A stretch of 64,000 bases of DNA. Origin: Flavobacteriaceae bacterium. GTDB taxonomy: Bacteria; Bacteroidota; Bacteroidia; Flavobacteriales; Flavobacteriaceae. A program made the translations under genes and the position numbers. The stretch spans positions 83,075 through 147,074 of the forward strand of contig CANFZM010000005.1 in assembly GCA_947451525.1 (NCBI GenBank). The letters run 5' to 3'. The notes beneath the pieces are model-generated. The model saw nothing but the letters and a program-made list of their open reading frames with translations. It made no database searches and was not told the DNA's origin. Of this stretch, positions 58,532 through 64,000 are shown in pieces. The first letter of the stretch is position 1. Every line of letters begins with the position of its first letter.

Positions 58532-58556
58532 CTTCCATCTTCCATCTTCCATCTTC
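58532..58556. repeat. Tandem cttccat repeat
   Basis: Three and a half copies of the 7-mer cttccat, just before the stop of the acidic protein. Confidence 0.85.
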
Positions 58557-58566
58557 AAACTTTGAC

Positions 58567-58983
58567 TTATTCTTCTCCTTCGTCGTCGTCGTCAAAATTA
58601 TCTGAGGTTTCAAAATCATCGTCATCGTCATCTCCATCATCAGAGCCACCTTTATCTTTTAATAAATCTACTTCTTCATCGTCGTCATCACTTGGCATAT
58701 CATCATCGTCTAAATCAAGTCCTTTAACAGGAGTGATTGGTTCAATAACTGCTGCTAAATCATCATCTTCATCAAATTTTTCCATTCGATTGGCTAATTT
58801 AGTGCTAACTTTTACTAAATAAATAGTGTCTTCAGTTCTAACTTCTACTGCTTCAATAAGTTCGTTTTTAGCATTTCTAAATCGGATAATATCACTATTA
58901 TCATATCCATCAGGAAATTTCTCTACTAATAAGTTTAAAATGTCGCCTGTAAGTTTAGCATAATCAACAATAACTCTTTTCAT
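58567..58983 (-). CDS. Conserved protein with extreme acidic C-terminal tail
   Basis: 138 residues. The N-terminal half (1-90) is a small alpha/beta domain (MKRVIVDYAKLTGDILNLLVEKFPDGYDNSDIIRF) that is conserved in Flavobacteriia. The C-terminal 45 residues are mostly Asp and Glu, with runs of five and six Asp. Bacteroidota databases often mislabel it as a DNA primase. Not secreted. Ends directly beside the polyamine gene (10 bp), with which it may be co-transcribed. Function unknown. Confidence 0.75.
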   Translation of the reverse strand: MKRVIVDYAKLTGDILNLLVEKFPDGYDNSDIIRFRNAKNELIEAVEVRTEDTIYLVKVSTKLANRMEKFDEDDDLAAVIEPITPVKGLDLDDDDMPSDDDDEEVDLLKDKGGSDDGDDDDDDFETSDNFDDDDEGEE

Positions 58984-58993
58984 AAATTGGGTA

Positions 58994-59968
58994 TTATAAA
59001 TCTAATAAATAAGCAAAAATTAATGGTGCAACAATTGTTGCGTCGGATTCAATTATAAATTTTGGAGTATGAATATCTAATTTACCCCAAGTAATTTTTT
59101 CGTTTGGAACTGCCCCAGAATACGATCCATAACTAGTTGTTGAATCGGATATTTGACAGAAATAACTCCAAAAAGGGATGTCATGCATTTCCATATCTTG
59201 GTACAACATTGGCACCACGCATATAGGAAAATCTCCGGCAATTCCACCACCAACTTGAAAGAAACCTAATCCTTTTCCAGTAGAATTTTTAGGATACCAA
59301 TCGGCTAACCACATCATGTATTCAATTCCGCTTTTCATTGTAGTTGGTTTAAAGGTACCTTTAATACAATACGAAGCAAAAATATTACCCATAGTACTAT
59401 CTTCCCAACCTGGAACTACAATAGGCAGGTTTTTTTCGGCAGCAGCAATCATCCAAGAATCTTTAGGGTCAATTTCATAATATTGTTCTAAAACTCCAGA
59501 ATTCAACATTTGATACATAAATTCATGTGGAAAATAACGTTCTCCTTTAGAGTCGGCATTGTTCCAAATATCAAATAAATGTTTTTGTAATCTTCTAAAT
59601 GCTTCTTCTTCTGGAATACAAGTATCGGTAACTCTATTGTAATGATTTTCTAATAAATCCCATTCGTCTTGTGGGCTCAAATCTCTGTAATTAGGAACTC
59701 TTTTATAAGAATTATGCGCTACAAGGTTCATGATATCTTCTTCAAGATTAGCACCAGTACAAGAAATAATGTGAACTTTGTCTTGGCGAATCATTTCTGC
59801 AAGTGATTTTCCTAACTCTGCTGTACTCATAGCTCCAGCAAGTGTAATCATCATTTTTCCGTTTTCAAGAAGATGTTGTTCGTATCCTTTTGCAGCATCA
59901 ACTAAAGCGGCAGCATTGAAATGAAGATAATTTTTTTCTATAAACTGACTAATTGGTCCTTTACTCAT
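58994..59968 (-). CDS. Deoxyhypusine-synthase-like protein
   Basis: 324 residues of DHS fold: GAMSTAELGKSLAEMIRQDKVHIISCTGANLEEDIMN at the NAD site and NEKITWGKLDIHTPKFIIESDATIVAPLIFAYLL carrying the lysine equivalent to the catalytic Lys of eukaryotic/archaeal enzymes. Bacteria lack eIF5A, so bacterial members must act otherwise; homospermidine-type polyamine synthesis is a proposed role. Located 234 bp after arginine decarboxylase on the same strand. Confidence 0.9.
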   Translation of the reverse strand: MSKGPISQFIEKNYLHFNAAALVDAAKGYEQHLLENGKMMITLAGAMSTAELGKSLAEMIRQDKVHIISCTGANLEEDIMNLVAHNSYKRVPNYRDLSPQDEWDLLENHYNRVTDTCIPEEEAFRRLQKHLFDIWNNADSKGERYFPHEFMYQMLNSGVLEQYYEIDPKDSWMIAAAEKNLPIVVPGWEDSTMGNIFASYCIKGTFKPTTMKSGIEYMMWLADWYPKNSTGKGLGFFQVGGGIAGDFPICVVPMLYQDMEMHDIPFWSYFCQISDSTTSYGSYSGAVPNEKITWGKLDIHTPKFIIESDATIVAPLIFAYLLDL

Positions 59969-60202
59969 TTTTTATTGTTTGTTTATGTGATATTCACTGG
60001 GTTCAAAGAAAATCTAATTTTTTTAAAATTTCAAATATTTATTTAAAATCTCGACAAAAACAGTTTTAATAGCGTTTAGTTATTTTTAAAAATCATTACA
60101 CATATTCTTAAAACATTGAATTCGAATGAATTTAAAAATATATTTTTTTAAAACAGCAATTTAATACTCGTTTAAAAGCGTTAATCTGTCGGTAAAAAAT
60201 AT

Positions 60203-61606
60203 TTATTTTTTAGTGTATCCTAATATTTTTAATACATCTTCAGCGGTTTGTTGTTCTGAAAAAACCTCTGATGCTAAAATTCCGTTCTCATCTCTATCAA
60301 TTAAAATGTGTTTGGGTTGCGGAATTAAACAGTGATGCAATCCACCAAATCCTCCTATTGTTTCTTGGTAGGCTCCAGTATTGAAAAATCCAATATATAA
60401 TGGTTTTTCTTTGTTGTATTTAGGTAAATAAATGGCATTCATGTTTTGTTCCGAATTGTAATAATCATCGCTATCACAAGTCATTCCTCCTAAGAGAACT
60501 CTTTCGTAGGTGTCATTCCACCGGTTTACGGCTAACATAATAAATCGTTTATTTATAGCCCAAGTATCTGGTAAAGTAGTAATAAAGGAACTATCTATCA
60601 TGTTCCATGCTTCTCTATCGTTTTGTTGTTTTTGATATAAAACTTGATAAATAGCACCTCCAGATTCTCCAACGGTAAACGAACCAAATTCGGTAAAGAT
60701 ATTAGGAACACTAACCTCGGCTTCATCACAAGCAATTTTTATCTGATTGATAATTTCATCAATCATGTATTGGTAATCGTATTCAAATGCCAAGGAATTT
60801 TTAATAGGAAACCCACCACCAATGTTTAATCCATCAAGGGTAGGACATTCTTTTTTTAGTGCAATGTATACTTTGATACATTTTACTAATTCATTCCAAT
60901 AATAAGCATTGTCATTTATTCCGGTATTGATAAAAAAGTGAAGCATTTTCAACTCCAATTTATCGTTTTCCTGAATTTGTTTTTTGTAAAACTGAACGAT
61001 ATTTTTATATCCAATTCCCAAACGGGAAGTGTAAAATTCAAATTTTGGTTCTTCTTCGGCAGCAATTCGAATTCCGATTTTGAATTTTCCTTTAATTTCT
61101 GCTTGCAATAAATCCAATTCTTCATAATTGTCAATAATCGGAATCGTATTTTTGTGTCCGTTATTAATCAATCGAGCAATATTGGTAATGTATTGGTCTC
61201 TTTTAAAACCATTACATATAATATAGGTACTTTTATTTATTTTGCTGTTTTCTAATAAATTCTCAACAATGTTAATATCGAAAGCAGAAGAAGTTTCAAT
61301 ATGAATATTATTTTTGAACGCTTCGTTCATAATGTATTCAAAATGAGAACTTTTTGTACAATAACAATAGTAATATTTACCTTCGTATTTGTTTTTTTCC
61401 ATTGCCTTACGAAACCAATTTTTGGCTTTGTTGATGTTGTTGGAAATTTGAGGTAAATAGGTAAATTTTAAAGGTGTGCCGTATTGTTCCACCAATTTCA
61501 TCAAATCGATATTATGAAATTGAAGCGCATTTTCTTTGTTTAAAGAAAATTCTTCTTGTGGAAAATAGTAGGTTTGGTTGATTAAGTCGAAATATTTAGT
61601 GTTCAT
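60203..61606 (-). CDS. speA: Arginine decarboxylase (PLP, alanine-racemase fold)
   Basis: 467 residues, much shorter than E. coli SpeA (about 650 aa) as in Bacteroidota. N-terminal TIM barrel with the PLP lysine region YYCYCTKSSHFEYI and the glycine-rich phosphate site GLNIGGGFPIKNS; the C-terminal beta domain includes GGMTCDSDDYYN with the active-site Cys-Asp. Makes agmatine from arginine for polyamine synthesis. The substrate is inferred from family. No agmatinase gene lies between it and the DHS-like gene. Confidence 0.9.
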   Translation of the reverse strand: MNTKYFDLINQTYYFPQEEFSLNKENALQFHNIDLMKLVEQYGTPLKFTYLPQISNNINKAKNWFRKAMEKNKYEGKYYYCYCTKSSHFEYIMNEAFKNNIHIETSSAFDINIVENLLENSKINKSTYIICNGFKRDQYITNIARLINNGHKNTIPIIDNYEELDLLQAEIKGKFKIGIRIAAEEEPKFEFYTSRLGIGYKNIVQFYKKQIQENDKLELKMLHFFINTGINDNAYYWNELVKCIKVYIALKKECPTLDGLNIGGGFPIKNSLAFEYDYQYMIDEIINQIKIACDEAEVSVPNIFTEFGSFTVGESGGAIYQVLYQKQQNDREAWNMIDSSFITTLPDTWAINKRFIMLAVNRWNDTYERVLLGGMTCDSDDYYNSEQNMNAIYLPKYNKEKPLYIGFFNTGAYQETIGGFGGLHHCLIPQPKHILIDRDENGILASEVFSEQQTAEDVLKILGYTKK

Positions 61607-61895
61607 TTTGGATATATTTTTTGATTAAAAAGTGTTGTTTAACATAGGTTAATCAAAATTCAAACTCTAATATTTGCGTAAGCAATAGGTAAATCAAGGG
61701 TTATTGATTCAATAATGTTAAAAATAGAAACCAGATTAGTTCTTTTATTATTAAAAAAACTTAGACTATTTGCTTGAAAACTTAATTGGTTTTCTTGCAA
61801 AAAAAATAGAGATTTATTGAGGTTTATATTTTTTATCATCTCAGCAAATGTAAAAATAAATTAAGTGAATTTTAAAATTTTTCTTAAAAAATATT
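61607..61895. other. AT-rich intergenic stretch
   Basis: 289 bp without a coding frame. No full TAnnTTTG match was found in front of the speA start. Nothing else supportable. Confidence 0.5.
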
Positions 61896-62957
61896 TTAAC
61901 TTTCATAATCATCAAAACTTCTCAATATCAATTCATTACTTGCTTCTTGATTTAATATAATAGTACCAATACTATTTATCAATGCAAATTGAACCTTTCC
62001 GTATTCATTTTTCTTGTCATGTATGAGTAAACTTTGAATAGTTTGTATATCATTTGAAGAAAAAGCATGCTTTCCGAAAATGGCTAAAAGCGTATTTTTT
62101 ATTTCATTAAATTCTACTTGCGGGAGCATATTCTGTTCTTTAGAAATATAACTTTCTAAAATCATTCCAATGGCTATGGCTTCTCCATGAAGTAATGGAG
62201 TAGCACTTTCTAGAAAATGGCTTTCTATAGCATGACCTAAAGTATGACCAAAATTCAATGCTTTCCGAATTCCATTTTCAGTTGGATCTTGTAGGACAAT
62301 TTCGTTTTTAATTTCTATGGAACGATAAATTAAAGAATCTAAATCGTCGAAATTTAAATTTTCTAAATCTAAAAATTGGGCCCAATAGGTTTTATCATAA
62401 ATCAAACCGTGTTTTAGCATTTCGGCAAGTCCAGATCGCATTTGTATTTGCGGAAGCATCTCCAGAAAATCAGTATCTAACAGAACCATCTGCGGAACAG
62501 AAATCACTCCAATTTGGTTTTTTAATGTACCTAAATCTACACCGTTTTTTCCTCCAATAGAAGCATCAACCATCCCTAATAAAGTAGTTGGAACGTTAAT
62601 AAAATCAATACCTCTTTTAAATGTAGAAGCAATAAATCCGCCAAGATCGGTAATTACACCACCGCCAAGATTGATTAATACACTTTTTCTGTCGGCACCT
62701 AAATCCGAAAGGATGGACCAAATTTCAACACAAGTCGAGATGTTTTTCATTCCTTCACCGGCTTCAATTTCTATAATTTCAATAGGAATTTCCGTTGCTA
62801 ATTGAGGTAGAAATTTTGGCAAACAAAACTCATTGGTATTTTCATCCACAAGAATAAATATGGAAGAATAGTTGTTTTCAATTAGTAGTTGGTGGATTGC
62901 CTCGTAACCGCTTTCATTAAAATGGATAGAATATCCGTTGGCTTGGATTGATTGCAT
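61896..62957 (-). CDS. aroB: 3-dehydroquinate synthase
   Basis: 353 residues from the ATG at 62957 (MQSIQANGYSIHFNESG), preferred over the ATG 33 bp upstream because the family N-terminus starts here. NAD motif GGGVITDLGGFIASTFKRGI and metal/active-site block NFGHTLGHAIESH are intact, and the second histidine lies in HDKKNEYGKVQFALI. Second step of the shikimate pathway. Divergent from the TIGR03643 gene. Confidence 0.95.
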   Translation of the reverse strand: MQSIQANGYSIHFNESGYEAIHQLLIENNYSSIFILVDENTNEFCLPKFLPQLATEIPIEIIEIEAGEGMKNISTCVEIWSILSDLGADRKSVLINLGGGVITDLGGFIASTFKRGIDFINVPTTLLGMVDASIGGKNGVDLGTLKNQIGVISVPQMVLLDTDFLEMLPQIQMRSGLAEMLKHGLIYDKTYWAQFLDLENLNFDDLDSLIYRSIEIKNEIVLQDPTENGIRKALNFGHTLGHAIESHFLESATPLLHGEAIAIGMILESYISKEQNMLPQVEFNEIKNTLLAIFGKHAFSSNDIQTIQSLLIHDKKNEYGKVQFALINSIGTIILNQEASNELILRSFDDYES

Positions 62958-63107
62958 AATGCCTTTATAAATTTTAACAAAAATAGACATATTATTTAAT
63001 TAGTCTTAAAGGATATTTCACTTATTTTTTTCAAATAAATGGATGCTATTCATAAATAAATGATTAATTTTGTTTAATATTTTTAATTAAAGATTAAACA
63101 AAATATT

Positions 63108-63410
63108 TTGAAAACAATTATTGCTCCTTTAGAAACAACTGATTTTTCTGATATTCAAATAGATAGAATAATAGAAATGGCTTGGGAAGACCGAACTCCT
63201 TTTGACGCTATTAAGTTTCAATTTGGTTTAACCGAAGACAATGTCAAGGCTTTGATGAAAAAAGAATTAAAGTTTAGAAGTTATAAATTATGGCGCGAAC
63301 GAGTGGAGAATTGCAAAACCAAACACGTTGCAAAACGAGTGGAAGGTATGGATCGATTTAAATGTACCCGCCAAAGAGCAATTTCAAATAACAAAATCAC
63401 AAAACGTTAA
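63108..63410 (+). CDS. TIGR03643 family small protein
   Basis: 100 residues starting at TTG. The core DIQIDRIIEMAWEDRTPFDAIKFQFGLTEDNV followed by ELKFRSYKLWRERV matches TIGR03643 throughout; the role is unknown. The C-terminal extension (KRVEGMDRFKCTRQRAISNN) is basic. No ATG lies before the conserved core, so the TTG is the likely start. The DUF2452 gene starts 20 bp downstream. Confidence 0.82.
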   Translation: MKTIIAPLETTDFSDIQIDRIIEMAWEDRTPFDAIKFQFGLTEDNVKALMKKELKFRSYKLWRERVENCKTKHVAKRVEGMDRFKCTRQRAISNNKITKR

Positions 63411-63430
63411 TACCTATTTAAGATAAAATC

Positions 63431-63850
63431 ATGGAAAACAAGAAGCCCGATAATGTAGTTTTTTCTGACGAAAAGGGATATAATGCTAGCGTATTGCCTT
63501 ATGCTACCAATGTTGGAGCGCCAGCAATTAGAATGGATGATGTTGTTTCCTGGAAGAATAGAAATATTAGCACTGTAAATAAGGAGTTTGAAAATAAGTT
63601 TAAGGAACTTAAAAGTCAATATGAAAATTTAATGCAAGAATTCGAATTTAACGAATTGGTTTATAGCGCTAAATTTTCATTTGAACCAATTATGGGCGAA
63701 ATATACCATTTGTATACTGGTGAGGATGGAGTGAATTTTTTATCGTTGATCTCTCCACAAGAATGGAATAGAGAACATGTTGGTACTTTCAAACTAAACA
63801 GCGATAAAAAATGGGTAATCCTCAATGAAAAAGTAACGAATTTCTATTAA
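63431..63850 (+). CDS. DUF2452 family protein
   Basis: 139 residues. PDNVVFSDEKGYNASVLPYATNVGAPAI is the hallmark N-terminus and YHLYTGEDGVNFLSLISPQEW the conserved C-terminal part. Probably cytoplasmic; family function unknown. Apparently co-transcribed with the TIGR03643 gene. Confidence 0.87.
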   Translation: MENKKPDNVVFSDEKGYNASVLPYATNVGAPAIRMDDVVSWKNRNISTVNKEFENKFKELKSQYENLMQEFEFNELVYSAKFSFEPIMGEIYHLYTGEDGVNFLSLISPQEWNREHVGTFKLNSDKKWVILNEKVTNFY

Positions 63851-63935
63851 ATAATTCAAGTTGCTAGTTTAAAAAGTATAAAAAAGAAAAGCAAAGGTTA
63901 AGTAAATTTGTTTTGCGAACCAATAAACGAAACCA

Positions 63936-64000
63936 ATGCTTAGCAAAGACAAAATTATATCAATTTTTTGTTTAATCGATGATATTTTACAAGGAATTGA
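63936..64000 (+). CDS. N-terminus of an IS982-like transposase
   Basis: From the ATG at 63936 the frame reads MLSKDKIISIFCLIDDILQG to the window edge. Starts of the type SKDKI..IFCLIDDIL are typical of IS982-family (DDE) transposases. A taaatttg box (63903-63910) lies 26 bp upstream. The insertion-sequence left end must lie between 63851 and 63935, but no terminal inverted repeat can be recognised without the other end. Confidence 0.5.
   Translation, partial: MLSKDKIISIFCLIDDILQGI

Noticed and set aside
58562..58822. Ser-rich frame antisense to the acidic-tailed protein
   Set aside because: Created by GAT/GAC/GAA repeats read in reverse.

Overview
The window is a 64 kb piece of an AT-rich Bacteroidota chromosome, most likely a Flavobacterium-type member of the Flavobacteriaceae. 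The evidence is the gene content (DUF47-Pit pair, LptF/G-LolA-FtsK-DgkA-Tpx run, fused E1 dehydrogenase, YtxJ, DUF4199, DUF6428 arsenic operon, deoxyhypusine-synthase-like protein beside arginine decarboxylase). Many start sites also carry the Bacteroidota -7 promoter box TAnnTTTG, usually without a Shine-Dalgarno sequence. Several intergenic repeats are of the kind common in Flavobacterium. It is almost entirely ordinary chromosomal backbone. I see no phage, CRISPR array, defence island, tRNA or rRNA. The only mobile-element signal is the start of an IS982-like transposase at the right edge.

Layout. 1-2.2 kb: edge of an ArsC-family gene (minus), CPBP protease, MenE-like ligase. 2.2-2.45 kb: two tandem inverted-repeat elements. 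2.45-5.7 kb: M1 peptidase and acyl-CoA carboxylase beta subunit (minus). 5.9-7.8 kb: DUF47/Pit phosphate uptake operon. 8.0-10.7 kb: lysine-rich protein, dienelactone hydrolase, beta-barrel protein. About 10.7-10.8 kb: a probable short non-coding RNA. 10.9-15.3 kb: hydroxyacyl-CoA dehydrogenase, Gfo/Idh/MocA oxidoreductase, Pcm, HTH-Fic protein, SmpB. 15.5-21.8 kb: outer-membrane-type protein, VF530 protein, acetyltransferase, sugar epimerase, second M1 peptidase, membrane proteins. 21.9-25.1 kb: ClpB and divergent bacillithiol protein YtxJ. 25.2-31.6 kb: lipoprotein, fumarylacetoacetase, GlyA, fused E1.

31.6-32.2 kb is a gene-free repeat island. 32.2-39.25 kb is a compact minus-strand run: RibB with a degenerate RibA domain, LptF/G-type permease, LolA-like, FtsK, DgkA, thiol peroxidase. 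39.4-42.0 kb is an arsenic-resistance operon (ArsR, DUF6428, LMW phosphatase-type arsenate reductase, ACR3) with a palindromic operator over its promoter. 42.2-46.0 kb is a minus-strand oxidative-stress group (small acidic protein, thioredoxin, 2-Cys peroxiredoxin, KatG). 46.3-58.4 kb carries an APC permease, GH13 lipoprotein, VOC and GNAT proteins, KdsB, an ion channel overlapping a spermidine-synthase-like methyltransferase, acyltransferase, M14 peptidase, Lrp regulator, PEP carboxylase and DinB. 58.6-63.9 kb carries an acidic-tailed protein, the polyamine pair, AroB, and TIGR03643/DUF2452 proteins.

The protein genes mostly belong to known families, so I do not claim a new system. The items most worth a second look are the short RNA near 10.75 kb, the repeated intergenic palindromes built from different short 'words', the cysteine-free GTP-cyclohydrolase domain of RibB, the polyamine pair, and the strongly basic and strongly acidic low-complexity proteins.
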